A stretch of 64,000 nt of DNA from NCBI RefSeq assembly GCF_035046505.1, contig NC_089822.1, positions 101,192,659-101,256,658 on the forward strand, read 5' to 3'. The notes beneath the pieces were generated by a model that saw only the letters and a list, made by a program, of their open reading frames with translations, searched no databases and had not been told where the DNA came from. Below are positions 11,092-24,007 of the stretch, in pieces. The position numbers and the translations under genes were made by a program. The stretch comes from Tiliqua scincoides (taxonomy: Eukaryota > Chordata > Lepidosauria > Squamata > Scincidae). Within the stretch, counting starts at the first letter, position 1. The number at the start of each line of letters is the position of its first letter.

Positions 11092-12331
11092 AATGACAGA
11101 TAGCTCTGTACTTAAGGGCTACTATATTCTTCACGTGCTAGTCTGGGACTGGAAGCATCCAACCCCATCCCTGATTACACAGGCCTACAAAATTGAGGGT
11201 CAGAAAACTTTTTCCCAAACTTTATGGTGGTTTGATATGAATTTGGGGTGCCGATTCAAAAAATGGCATCCGTTTTGCCCATGGTGTAGGCTTCCTCATG
11301 AGGAAGCTGCTTGAACCATTCACGAAAGAGGCTATGCCGTGTCTCCAAAACTAGATGTGATAGGGCAAAACGGGTGCCATTTTTGGAATCAGCACCCCAG
11401 ATATACCCAGGAATTGACGCAACGTTTAAGGAAGCAAAATGTGTGTCAGCCTATGTTATCAGACTCTCGATACCCAAGGTGGAAGAATTGCTTAGCTCTT
11501 AAGAATTGCTTAAGAAGTCCAGGGAGAGAGGACTGGGAGGAATAAATGTGCTTCTTGAAAGCTCCTTTAGGGCCACAGCTTGACTTGTTCCTTTAGCTTT
11601 GCAGAAAGCTATGTCCAGAGAAGACCATGTCATAACATTTTACAAAATTATTTCAAAACAAGATAGCCATCACACAGGGCAGGTGAAATTGCTTTGGAAA
11701 TCTAGCCTGCAGCCTGCCACACAGCTATCCCTGCTCCAGGGCATGATTCAATCAAATGACACATCCAGAGCCAGCCCTGGATATGTTCTCTTTAGCACGC
11801 CAATAATTATAATGACTGGTGATCATATTCCAAGTGCTTGAGAATGACTTAACCCCTTTCCACACAGTCAGAAACCATCTAGAATTCACAAATAGCTGCA
11901 TATAGCTTGGGCAGGCAGAGGCTCTGCTGCACAGTCCAATACCTTGCCAAATGCAGCTTCCCCCACATGTGGAGGGGGCCTATGAATGGACAAGCGCGTA
12001 TTCACAAAGGTGCTGTGTACACAAAGCTGATCGACGCGTGGAGGTTGGGGTGAGCACAACAGGCATGAAACCATGTCATTCTATGCTATTTCTGACCACG
12101 TATCACGTACATTATCTCAGCAGAACCCCAAAATAGCTGTGGTAGGGGAGTCATTGTGCTGTCATTCCATATTACTGAACGGGTGAAGGAGCGGCTTGCT
12201 CAAGACAACAAAGTGACTTCATGGAGCTAAGAGTGCAACTGGGAACTACTTCGCTCACTGCTCTCACTGTTTTAGCCACTGTGGTAAGCAAGTCAATGAA
12301 ATACAACTTTCATCATATGTATGTTTAAGTT
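11092..12331. other. No recognised feature
   Basis: Short open frames only; no gene, RNA or familiar repeat supported. Confidence 0.45.
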
Positions 12332-12878
12332 CAGTGGCATCACTAGTTCAGTGCCCCCGCACTGCGGGGGGGGGGATCACCCCAGATTCCCTGCTGGAGC
12401 ATCACATGAGGGGGTCACATGAGGCCCAGCCAAAGGGCAACAGCTGCCTCTTAGTTTTGATCCTGATGGGGATCATCTAGAAACACTGCCATGAGAGGAA
12501 GGAGTGGCAAGGCAGAGGGAGGAAGGGGGTGGGGACCAGATCACCCCACCACCATGTTGCTCCTCCTTCCTTGCCATCCCCTTCCTCGCACTGCTGCCTT
12601 GGTGTTCCAATCCCAGTCGAAACTCCAAGGTAGTGGCACAAGGAACAGCGTGAGGAAGGTGGTGGCATGCTACCCCTTGCTCTTCCTTTGGAGGGTGGTG
12701 TTTTCGTTTGTCTCTGTTCTTGGAGAGAAGCTAAGTCGCTGCTGCTCAGTGGCTAGCAACTCTCACGTAATTGGAGGCGACACATCACATCACCACCAAT
12801 TCCTTCTGCATATATATGCTGAGGGTGTGACACCACGAGTCACTGTCCCACGGCGCCGAAGACACCACTACACCACTG
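12332..12878 (+). mobile_element. hAT-related element, 0.55 kb, degenerate
   Basis: Starts CAGTGGCATCACTAG and ends GACACCACTACACCACTG, close to the ends of the 3246 and 9427 elements but with a different, GC-rich interior. Flanking 8 bases agree at 5 of 8 (TTTAAGTT, GCTTAGTT). Probably an old relative using the same ends. Confidence 0.55.
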
Positions 12879-12886
12879 GCTTAGTT

Positions 12887-15800
12887 AGAAGCAAGCCCCA
12901 CTTTGTTCAATAGAAGCAGCATAGGATTGCAGCTTGCTAGTACTGCTTTGGGGTGTTCAGCAGCAAATCCAAGCCTGGAGATGTTAACAGGACCTTCTTT
13001 TCCTAATGGTATTATGCCACATGGGAATAGAACAATGACTAGAAATAGCATCCGTCTATGCTCCCCTTTCTCTTCACTATAATAATAAGGGGTATTTTGG
13101 GTGGTGGTGTGTGCCTTGCGGAGACCCAGGTCTCAGAACTGACATCATGACATCACACAACGTGGTAATGTCTTGACAGCACTGCCCTGGGTATTCCTTT
13201 GCTTCTACCTGTGCCTCTCCAACATCTACCCAGTTTTGCATTCACATCCTATACTGCAGGTGGGGCTGGAATTTGTACAGAACAGAAATGTGCCCCCCCA
13301 ACAGTCTGAAGGCCATAACCAGCCATTAAGCTATTTCCCCTGGTCTCTGGAGGTCATACTCTGTTTTCAACAATGTGTTGTCAACATTTTCCCACAGTGT
13401 CACCCATCCTTGGTTGACCCAAAGGCATTTTCCACACTTTTGTGTCAGTGAGTTTATTCTACAGCGGATTTCTCTGAGAAACAGAGAGATCCCACACTGG
13501 AGTCATTTGTTTGGGTCCTGCATAGAATGTGATGCCTGAGTTCATGTACCACATGAAGCCTTTATTCAGTGGCAGCATGACCTGGGGAAAAAAGTAGCTG
13601 CTTACTGTGCTCCTCGGGTTTCTTCAACTGCAGAAGTACAGAACTTCTGGTTTGATTTAAAGGGACTATGCAAATGAGGGAACTCCTTGGTGGTAAATCA
13701 AGTCCTGCACTTCCATGTTGGAAGGAACCATGCCAGGGGCAAGTGAAGGTGGTATGTGGTCCACTTTCCAGTAGCTTTTAGCAGGTAGACAGCAGATCCA
13801 TGTAGCTGCATCTGTAGCAGGCTCTATGGAGGTGGTAGTGGAGGCAGGCTTGCAGTGAAGGACACCCTGAATCTACTGGCCCCTTATCCCATCCTGCAAT
13901 CTGCCTTGCCTCATCACCTTGCCTAATGGATGGGCCATGCCTGCCCTTACCGCTAGGTGGCATCAATTTTATTGAGCCTGACTGTTTCTGGGCTCTGCAC
14001 TACAGTCTGAAGAACAGAATGGAAAGTACAGATGTTGGCCATCCCTGCCTTTAAAAAGAGGAACCTGCAGCAGCCATTTGGCTGGCTGCCTCAACCATCT
14101 CCCAAAAGAGCATTAATGCTGTAATGGCCTGGAGGAAGCTAAGCTCTCTGCTCAAGACATGAAATAGTCAGCAAGGCCAAAAAACACACGGGGCAGGGAT
14201 TAAAAATAGTTTCTGGCCGTCCAGTGTGTGTAACACCTTGATAACAGGCAAAGTGCTGAAATGCAAGGGACTGCCTGCCTCTGGGGGGAATGACCGCAGA
14301 GACCTTCAAGTGCACTCAGTGACTTGGGTGTAGCCACACTGCTGGAGGGCTGCAGTTGTCATGGCCTGTAATTATCGGAGCTGTTTGAAGTCCAAATCAT
14401 GGGCTCCAATAGATTCTCATATTCCGCTACAGTTCCCTGTGCCCCTTGCCCCTTCTTCCCTCAACCCCTTGCTTCAGATATGGCCATGCCATACTTTGAG
14501 CCAAGGCTCTACCTTCTGATTATTATGTTTCTCATATTTAGACATTTGGAGAAACTGGTGAGTTTTGTTTTTTTTAATTAAAAGAACACGGACAGGCTGG
14601 CTAGACCCTAGCACGAAACTGGAGATCTGTACCTTTCCTCACCTCCGACTGACCACAGCATGTTGAGGATTAATGAGCAGGACACTCAGCCATTTCCAGG
14701 CAGGATGAGAAGGAAAGCCTTGTCCTCCATTCTGTTCATGTGCCTCCATGTTACCTCCCTTCTTTCTGTTCCACTCCTGGGACCCTGTACAGTTTTGAAA
14801 GACTCTGCCCCTCAGCTCTGCCCTGCGTTCCCTTGCCTGCTACTACTAGCACCCCACACTTTGTAACTGGACATATTGCTGGAGGTGCTGTCTTCTCACA
14901 TTAAGTGCATACTAACTTCAGGCTGTGATCTAAAGTGCAGAGAGTCCGCCCAAAAGTGAGGTCAGGCCATCTCTTTCGCTGCCCCGCTAGCTTGGTGGCA
15001 AGAGTTTTATAAAACCTGGTCGGGTCAGCTGACCACTTCCAGGTGTGTCAACTGATTGTCTTCAACCTTGGGTAGCATCTCTGACTGAGGCTATTTCCAG
15101 TCATTGTTCTATTCCAGAATGACACAATCGGGTCTCCTTTGCCTAATGATAGCATCTCCAGGGTTGTTTTTAGTTGTCACCCAGAGATGGATGCAAATTC
15201 CTGGAGATTCCAGAAAACTCCTGCCTGCCTCTGCTTTAACTCTGATAACTCTGCTTTAACTCAGCCTTGACCCCTAGAGGGCACCCTGTCTTCCAGATTT
15301 GTTGTTCGAGGGGCAGAGAAAAGGTGGAGCAGGGGATACAGTACCAGAGGCCAACTGCAGGAAGGCCCAGTTTGAGATACTTCCTCAGCACTTTACAGGG
15401 GGCCCAACTTGTGCAATTCCTCCTGTTCAAAAAGCAGGGGAAGAACGTGTGAATCAAGTCTGTACACAATTGGGTGCTTGCTCATGTGCAGTACACTGTG
15501 GAGGAGAGGGGCCTTCCCATTCCTCCACCCACACCCCTACTCTTCACCATACTTCTGTCAAGTCTCCCAACCAAATGTCCAAAGCGGATTCTTTACTGTT
15601 ACAGACCAATGCAAACCTGCCCTGTACCTCTTTATAAGATTTGTTCCCTAGTTTTGGGTAGGCAATCTGGGGGGCCTACCCTATAATCATGCTTGTAACA
15701 CTTCTGTCAAAGTCCTGACTTTTTATGATCTCTGCCCTTTTTATGATCTCTTTCAAGTCAGCACTGCCCTTCCTTTGCCCGCCATCTCTTTCTTTGCCTG

Positions 15801-16515
15801 TTTTTCTCCTCCTGTCCTTCCAAAGCAGGTGGGAAAATTCACTTCTTGGCCCGTTTCCCTCCTGTTCTGTAAGATGCCAAGGCCTAGGCACAGAAAGTAG
15901 ACCGATTACGATCTTTCATTGCAATTTTCATCTTCCCTTCACTGGCTCCTTCTTGCCTGGGGGTCTTTACACCCCCTCCTTAGGAAGGAGCTTAAGCTTG
16001 CCTGTCTCCACCCCCACCTCGTGCCCACCACTGCTAATGAACTTGATGTGGATAATCAACTGATGAGGAGAGTGATAACCTCTTTAGGGCAGAGCTCCGC
16101 TGGACCGGAAAGCTGCGTTTGTGGGCATGCTCATGTGGCAGCATGTTTGTCCTGGCAGGGACATATTAACTCCTTCTGCTCTACCCATTGCCTCGTCTGT
16201 GATTTTGCCTCTTTATTTCTGTCAAGAAGTAATCTTGGTCTTAAACTATGGGCTGGAAATCCAGGGGAGAGGGCAAATAAGTTTCCCAAAGTTTCCTTGT
16301 AGAATGGCCAGGTGCAAAGGAGGAAAGGGCTCCTGTACCTTCAAATATTCAAATAAAACTTTGCCTGCTGAAATTCTCTCTTTTCCACAGCTATTAAAGC
16401 ACAGGAACTCTGCCCACCATTGTTGATCTTCCTCATTCCCTGCAGTTCTTCAGCCTTGCTCAAAATGGCCAAATGAGCATTTCAGAAACACGAGTTTTGT
16501 CAGTGGTCTCATAAT
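12887..16515. other. No gene recognised; mostly unique-looking sequence
   Basis: 3.6 kb with many short frames (up to about 130 codons at 15919-16302), none with recognisable domains or splice context. 13405-13438 repeats the block at 5490-5523. Confidence 0.4.
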
Positions 16516-16523
16516 ATCTATGG

Positions 16524-16725
16524 CAGCGATTTTCAATCTTTTTCATCTCACATCACACTGACAAGGTGCTAAGATTGTCAAGGCATGCTATCAGTTTTTT
16601 TTTTTTTTTTTGAAAATTGACAAGGCACACCGCGCTGCCAGTGGAAGGCTCACATTCCCCAATAACCCTACTAATAAATGACCTTCCCCCAAACTCTGGA
16701 CCATCTGCAGCATTGAAAATCACTG
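16524..16725. mobile_element. 202-bp non-autonomous hAT element
   Basis: Ends CAGCGATTTTCAA and TTGAAAATCACTG are inverted repeats. Perfect 8-bp duplication ATCTATGG at 16516-16523 and 16726-16733. Contains an 18-base T run. Same family as 888-1126, in opposite orientation. Confidence 0.9.
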
Positions 16726-16733
16726 ATCTATGG

Positions 16734-17769
16734 GCAGGTTCAGATATTAATCAACCAGCCCACCAAATCACATGGGGAGACATGTGCATGTGGAACTCCC
16801 CTGCGATTGGTGAGAGTCAAGCACAACCTTTTCTTGTCACCTGGAGCTGCATATCAGGAAGCAGCAAGCGCAGCAGGAAGCTACATAATCCAGTCACAGA
16901 CACTGAAGGGTGGAGAACCACTCTATGTGAACAGGAGTTGAGCATGCAGCAGTGCTGGGAATCTATTCTTACCCAGACAAGGGCCCCTCTTTGGAAGAAA
17001 AGACCACCTTTTCCAGGACAGATCATTGTTTCTCAATGTGTGCTACATGGAGCCTAGGGGCTCCCAGAGACCATTGCTAGAAGTGGAAAGGGCTTCAGAG
17101 ACTACACCACTGACTAGACATTCCTTAGGGACAGAAACTGACAGACAGCACCATCACCTTGCTTGAACTTCCTTTTCAGGACTGGCAAAGCAGGATATTA
17201 AAACTTTTAAATAAATAAATGCCAATATGAAATAAAACAGGATTATAGAGTTTAATATGTAGGTTTGGTAAGCACCTTCGCCATGATATCTGCTCCCAAA
17301 GCTTTAGTTTTAGCTAACATAGGTCTATGTAGCACAAGAAAACCTGGCCACTTCTTTACAATTGGAGCAAATGAAAATGTGAAGTTTTCATCAGGACCAA
17401 TGTCTGAAAATCATGCCTGAACCAAGTCAGATCAGTAGAGAATAAACTATTATTTCAAAGATTAGCTTATCCCAGAAAAAAATTCACTACCTCTCTTTCA
17501 TAAATACATATTCCAAAACCAAATGCAAGTAGTGCTATGATCATTGTGTTAGAGCGCCATCTGGAGACCACCTTGTAGAACACATTTATTTAGAACCCAA
17601 TAGGCTCAATCCACTTTAGTTCAGTCTAGCCACATCCCCCACTTCCACCCCCAGGAAGTCAAAACTCAACAAGGTCACCAATTTTATGTTTAACAGCACA
17701 CGCATTACAGTGCATGATAGATGCTACCAGTCAGTACATGGAATATGAGAGGATGCTATCTGGTTCATT
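16734..17769. other. No recognised feature
   Basis: Open frames are short and unremarkable; nothing further supported. Confidence 0.45.
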
Positions 17770-17777
17770 CATTATAT

Positions 17778-18100
17778 CAGGGGGTCTCCAAACCCTGGCC
17801 CAGGGGCCAGATGCGGCCCACAGCTAGCCTCTGTCCGGCCCGCAAGCCAGGCTCTTGTCCCCTGAAAGCCTCTGGCCCACTCAACTGAACATGACCAGAA
17901 CTGTGCTCTGATTGTGTCTGGAGGGTGTTCTGAGGGCCAGAGAGGTAGAATGAATGAGCCCATTCATTTGTTTATTCACTCATCTAAGTTCCATCTCTAA
18001 TTTATTTATTTAAATTTTATATTTAAATTTTTTTTCCGGCCCTCCACACCATGCCAGATATTTGATGCGGCCCTCTGGCCAAAAAGTTTGGAGGCCGCTG
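17778..18100. mobile_element. 323-bp non-autonomous hAT element ('ggccagatgcggccca' family)
   Basis: Left end CAGGGGGTCTCCAAAC, right end GTTTGGAGGCCGCTG. Perfect 8-bp duplication CATTATAT at 17770-17777 and 18101-18108. A related copy is at 49942-50285. Confidence 0.9.
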
Positions 18101-18108
18101 CATTATAT

Positions 18109-19383
18109 GAAGAATGGGAATTATTCACTGGGGCGGGGGAGAGAATGGCACAGCAACACAAAAACAAAATATTTCGCTGGGAAAGCAGTAGGGTGCCTTG
18201 CAGAGGACCTGTGAGTCTCATGGTACTGTGAATGTGCAACTGGGGTGACCCAAAGCTTATTTTGGGGTGCATACCTTTTGCACCTTATTCCCATTCATAT
18301 AATGGCAGTGATTGGTTTGGGGGCAACATGCTTGAGGAAACACCAAACATTGGGTTAGATATATGCTAGGAATCCCCACAGAAGACAGATACACATGAAA
18401 GGCTTTATAAAAAGAAGCTTGGGTAGACTTCATTCCATGCACAGAAATTACGTGTCTTTACACTGAATACTGCAGTTGTCATAAAAATTGTATAAGGAAA
18501 ATAGTAAATGAAGGGACGATGCATTGAACCGCCTCAAAACATCAAATGAAACATTCAAAAATTATTTCAATCATTGCATTATTCTGATCTTACGTTAGAG
18601 CTAGTTTCTTCCATCTTGATGTTCCATCCATGGTTATACATGGCATTTAGATGTCAAATGGAATGTAGGAGAACTTCATAAAGTAATGGTAAGATTGCAG
18701 GTAAGATTGCAGGTAAGTACTGGTAAGATTGTAGGGGCCCACAGACCACTGAGGCAAAAATTGGAATCATCATGGATCACGTGCAACCCACCCTCCACCC
18801 CCAGCCACCCCCACACACAAAAAATACAATTAAATGTGGTGGGGGAGCACTGTGAGATGCTGAATGTGCTGGCTGTAGGCAGTCCATTCTCCTCCCTCTC
18901 TGTTGATCTGTGGGGAAGTGTTTCACCTAGCAAGTGCTCCTTCATGGATTACCAGAGAGGACAGAGGACAGACTGCCCACAGCTTCAGTGCTGGCTGCAG
19001 GTAATCCATTCTCCACCCTCTCCCCACTTCCACAGGGGAGTGCTTGCTGGAAATGACTGAAGGTGATTTTTTTTCCCCCCTAAGACCCTGCCGACTACTT
19101 CTCAAGGTCTTGAGGACCACCTTTTTACTTTTACCTCCAAACAAGGTCAAGAGTATCCTATATTGTGACCTAAAGATAATCCCCTGCAAGATGTGCAAGG
19201 ATTCTCTTTGGCCCAAAACATTGGTTTTGTGAAACATGCTTTAGCAAGTGATCCCTGCTGCCCCAACAACAGGAAGTTTTACACCCTAAAATAATCCCTG
19301 GAACACTCCAAATACAGCATCCCACTGTTGAGACATTGAACCCTACAATGCATCCTAGCATCATGTTTGGCCCAACATTTTGT
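18109..19383. other. No gene; small tandem repeat near 18687-18735
   Basis: A 12-base unit 'gtaagattgcag' is repeated three to four times at 18687-18735. Otherwise no feature is supported. Confidence 0.45.
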
Positions 19384-19606
19384 ATTTATTATTTATTATT
19401 ATTTATTATTTTATTAATTTATACCCCGCCTTTTTGCCCAAAGGGCACACAAGGCGGCTTACAAACAATTTAAAATACAACATTAAAAACAATCAATAAA
19501 ACAATTTACAATATTAAAAAATCTAAAAAAAAACAAACCCTGTGGATTCTCATATAAAAAAACTAGAACGCCAGCCAGCCTGTCAACAATTAAAAGCTTG
19601 CATCAG
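19384..19606 (-). mobile_element. L2-type LINE, 3' end only
   Basis: Minus-strand 3' terminus: 'acaggctggctggcgttcta' through 'accttgtgtgccctttggg' style sequence to an ATAA microsatellite. Same tail as 24870-25080 and 57160-57385. Strongly 5' truncated. Confidence 0.8.
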
Positions 19607-21628
19607 GTGTGCTGACCCTAGACCAGTAATTGCCATTCTATGCAAAATAGAATAAGGCACCCCAAAATAAACTTTGGATGATTCATGGCACCAAAGAAGT
19701 ACAATGCCTGAGAGGTACCACACAATTGTTCCTTGATGAACATTTGGCTCCAGCGAACAACTGCCAACATTTGTATAAATGAATAAGGAACTAGATAGCA
19801 CCCTTCCATGTTCTGTGAGCCAGAACATGGTGATGTTGACCCAGCTTTCCCCCCACTCTTTCATGTACATTCTTTAAAATACATTTGGTGACCTTGGTCA
19901 GTTTTTACTTTCCTAGAGGGGTCTATGCCAGGGACTGGACCAGCCTGGAAGTTCTCCTCTGCAAAACCTGCTGAAACCAATAGGATCTACTTCCAGAATG
20001 TCTTATTTCAAGAGTTGGTAGTCCTCCAGGCACCAACACTGAATAGTCGGTAACCCTTTCTCCAGTGGTGGCGGCTATCCAGTATGACGAGCAAAAAGAT
20101 TGTATTTACTTTCCTATATGATAGCAGTTTTTAGGTGCCGAATTGGCTGTGCACTGCTTTTTAAGAACCGTTCTTCATTTCCACAAACTTAATCATGAAT
20201 GCACAGATTACTTCTCATCCTTATTTACCATCATGATAGTATTCAAAGACTACAAATAATAAAAAGCAATTTAGTACTGAGCTCCTTTCCATTCAAAGGC
20301 AACTTTCCTTCTCCACATTATCCCTTCCCTCCTTGAATACTTGCTCATAGGTTAGATGCAGAACAGAGTGTCAAATGAACTCACATTATGTCACAAAGGC
20401 CTAGTGATGATGTCACAAGCCCACTTCAGGAGGGAGAAACCTGACTCAGTCCTTCATTAGCTCAAGGGGACCATGAGGAAGGCTGCCTCCTGTCAGATGG
20501 TAGAGGTGGAGAAGGGGTGATCTGGTCCCAATGGTTTCCCTGGGGCGCACCATCTGCTTGTTGGCTGTACTCATCACCAGCCATTTCCTTGTCTTCTCCA
20601 ATGGCTTTCTCAGCCAATCTATCTTGTACACAGACAATGACAAGAAGCAGGAAGGAGGTAAGACAAGGAGTGCGAGTGTGGCAGCCTGAGGAACAAGAGG
20701 AGTAAGGAATGAGGGCAATGTGAATCAAAAAGTCAGTGTGGCAGGAACACAGTATGAGAAAAAAAAAACATGAGCTGAGAAAAGAAGGATAGGTAGGCAA
20801 ACCCACCATGGTTTCACAGTTGAAAATAGGGAGATTCTTGGATGCTCCAATACACCTATTCTCACACCAAGGACAATGACCCAGATACCACCCCTACTAC
20901 TTTACTACTATTCAATAGATTTGTAATGGTTGGGACTGTCAGGCCAGAGATCGCCAAGTCACAGGGAGCATGATTTGCACAAACCCTAAGCTTAAATAGC
21001 CCATTTTTTAACACCATTGTCCACTCACAAGCTGTGGACCACTTTCTCCCCCCCCCCCTTCTTTCCAAATGCTAGCACCTGTCCATTCATGATTCAGCTG
21101 GGTCTTTTAAGTATTTCACCCAAACCTTCTACAGTTCTTTGCGGCAGCCCAATTCCCAATGGTCAATCAATTAACATGCAGCACTTAAAGTAAAGCTTTC
21201 TCATGGAGAGTACTTCCTTCACCCCCAAACTGCAGACTCTCAAGGAAGGTTCCATCTAATGAGTGTATACAGTTCAAAGGAAGCAAGAAATCAATAAACT
21301 AAACTACCTACTTACTACAGCATAAAATCTTACCGTTCCACTGGCTCTGCCCAGCCAATTGATGGTCCAGGTTTTGTGGACCATCCGTTCTCCTTGTTGC
21401 CAAGACTCGATAAAAAGCAGTCCGGATAAAAAGCACATACTCAATAAGCTCACTTCCCCTCTTATATAGATAAAGCGCTCCTGGGTCCAGTACAATCAAA
21501 TAATCCTAAATTCTGCTGAGTCATGACCCACCACTCAGCTGCCAAGGCACAAAGTTTGGGTATCTGGAATAATTCCAAATTAACAACACCTGGTTCCTGT
21601 TCTTGTAAATCCCATTTTCATCCAATAA
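19607..21628. other. No gene recognised
   Basis: A 115-codon minus frame at 20462-20809 begins with a hydrophobic stretch, but no family match or splice partner was found. A C run lies at 21048-21058. Confidence 0.35.
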
Positions 21629-21633
21629 CACAG

Positions 21634-21810
21634 GGCCCAATCCTATCCCATTTTCCAGTGCCAGTGCTGTTGTGTCAGTGGGGTGTGTGCTGCATCCTGT
21701 GGTGGAGGGATAGTCACTGGGGTCTTCTCAAGGTATGGGAACATTTGTTCCCTTACCACGGTGCTGCATTGTGGCTACACCGGAACTGGAAAGTTGGATA
21801 GGATTGGGCC
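21634..21810. mobile_element. Palindromic-end element type B, copy 2 (best preserved)
   Basis: Ends GGCCCAATCCTATCC and GGATAGGATTGGGCC are perfect inverted repeats, extending to TTTCCAG with one difference cluster. Flanked by CACAG on both sides (21629-21633, 21811-21815), a possible 5-bp duplication. 177 bp, no coding capacity, so a MITE-like element. Confidence 0.75.
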
Positions 21811-22372
21811 CACAGCCACTTGTGAGTTCCTCCTTTTTGGTTCCCAGGCAGTAGCTTTTCCAACCTGGCCTCTGATTTGGCAGTTTTTATCTCTCTAGCT
21901 GGACAGACCTCTGACTCTCTCTTACTGACTTCAAATAATTTCACACTAGATGCGACAGGAAAGATTTTCACATTTCAAAGCACCCGGATCTTCCAAAAAG
22001 CACCCTCACTTCAAAGCAGCATCTCCACCTACATTCACTCCTCTCTGCAGATGTAACGGCAGGAAGAAGAATGGGAAGAGTCCACCTCCGTGACAAGCAT
22101 GAAAGCTTTTCCTCCACCTTCCACATATATTTCTTGCCATCACTTATCTTGCACTGGCTTCTGAAGTCCTTGTTATCGATTTACTAATTGATAACAACAG
22201 TTTTCCTTTTAAAATATTTCACAAAAAGTTTCACTTCTCAACAATGAGGTTGATCCTTAGCCTAGTGGAACTGCAACTCAAACACATTCAGCAACATTCA
22301 TTCTTTGGATAGGATGTTGGAGAAGCCAGCAGTGCATCTCCCTGTAGGGGTGTGGCAAGCAAGCAACTAGGG

Positions 22373-22836
22373 CAGGGGTGCCCAAACTCTGGCCCGGGGG
22401 CCACTTGTGGCCCTCGAGGCCTCTCAATGCGGCCCTCAGGGAGCCCCAAGTCTCCAATGAGCCTCTGGCCTTCCAGAGATTTGTTGGAGCCCGCACTGGC
22501 CCAACACAACTGCTCTCAGCATGAGGGCGACTGTTTGACCTCTCACGTGAGCTGTGGGATGAGGGCTCCCTCCACTGCTTGGAGTTTCACGTCTGTGATG
22601 CAGCAGAGGCAGCAAAGGAAAGGCCAGTCTTGCTTTGTGCAAGGCCTTTTATAGGCCTTGAGCTATTGCAAGACCTTCATTCATTCATATAAGTTCATCT
22701 TTAATATATTCATTTATGTAAACTTATACAAATTTATTCAAATTTTAAATGTAAATTAATTCTTCCCCCCCCCGGCCCCCAACACAGTGTCAGAGAGATG
22801 ATGTGGCCCTCCAGCCAAAAACTTTGGACACCCCTG
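22373..22836. mobile_element. 464-bp non-autonomous hAT element ('ggggtgcccaaac' family), copy 1
   Basis: Ends CAGGGGTGCCCAAAC and TTTGGACACCCCTG. Perfect 8-bp duplication AACTAGGG at 22365-22372 and 22837-22844. Two further copies at 48285-48740 and 56051-56468. Confidence 0.92.
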
Positions 22837-22844
22837 AACTAGGG

Positions 22845-24007
22845 GAACACAAAAGACTGAGTTCCACTGCTAAAGTGCTTGCGAGCAGAATCAAGAGGCA
22901 TACCCAGTTGCTAGCAAAAAGTCAAACCTTTAGCAGGGAATCCGCTGGAAGCCATTGATTGACCTTTTGTGGGCAGGATCGAGTCTTGGCGACAAGGAGA
23001 ACAAAACCTCACAATGTGTTTGCAAACAATGACAAGAAATATGCCCAGAAGGTCAACTCAATTTCAGGTTCAACATGGGGATGCTTGTGCAGTCCTACTT
23101 TGTTTCTGTCTGCACTAACCCCTACTCTTTAAAGGCACCTCTAAATTCTCCACTAAATGCCACTGGTACAATGATAGTGACTTACCAGGGACAGGTGCCA
23201 GAACGTGATAGGTCTGAGGCCACACACACCCCCCATTTTTGATACTCCATTCACAGTCAGTATAAATAGCGGGGGGGGGGGCTTTCACTGATATTCAGAG
23301 GGCGGCAAATACAGTGGGCAGCATACAATCCACACCAGGTGACAATTACGGCAACAGCATTCATTTAGGTACTACCAGCTGGTGACTATCCTGTTTTTGC
23401 CCGGAAGTGCTTTGGTGTGACTCTATGAAATACCACAGCATCCTGCAGAGGGGCTTCTGGGGGGAAAAAGTGGCCTTTACTGGTAACTGCCCATTTACAC
23501 CATGCTATACGATGACATAGTGCCATGCAGAGGGGCTTCTGGGGGGGGGGAACTGCTGCACTAACCAATGGCTGCAAAATTGTATTTATTTTGAAGGAAT
23601 GCAGCTGCTGTTACCACCACAAACACAGGTGGCAATCAAAACGCAACGCACAGAGTAATTTGGACCCCACCTCAACTCATGTCCAGTTTGAGCTAACTTA
23701 GTTCTTCGAACTCTTTGCACTTACAAACTGTGCCCAGGCTGCACTGGGTCTCCCCTTGTGCAATGCTGTTATTGGATCTTAGGAAACTGGACCCCAGGCC
23801 CATTCATTTCTTCCCTCCAGCTGGTACCTGGGGATTCTTCTTGACTTCTGGTTGCGTATAATTCAACAGTAAATGGAATTGTTGTAGTGAGGTGAATGAG
23901 AGAAATGGACCAACAGTCATCTAAGGCAGATAGGACTGCCATTTTCCCAGAACAATCCTTTTAATGCAGAGAAGACTGATATTTCCCCAGAACAACTCAG
24001 GGCCCAG
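22845..24007. other. No gene recognised; local duplication of a G-rich phrase
   Basis: 'gcagaggggcttctgggggg' style sequence occurs twice, near 23446 and 23526, about 80 bases apart, suggesting a short tandem duplication. No other feature. Confidence 0.4.

Noticed and set aside
20462-20809. 115-codon minus frame with a hydrophobic start as a neighbour gene of KEL
   Set aside because: No recognised family, splice partner or motif; could not be matched to known neighbours of KEL in human. Left unannotated.
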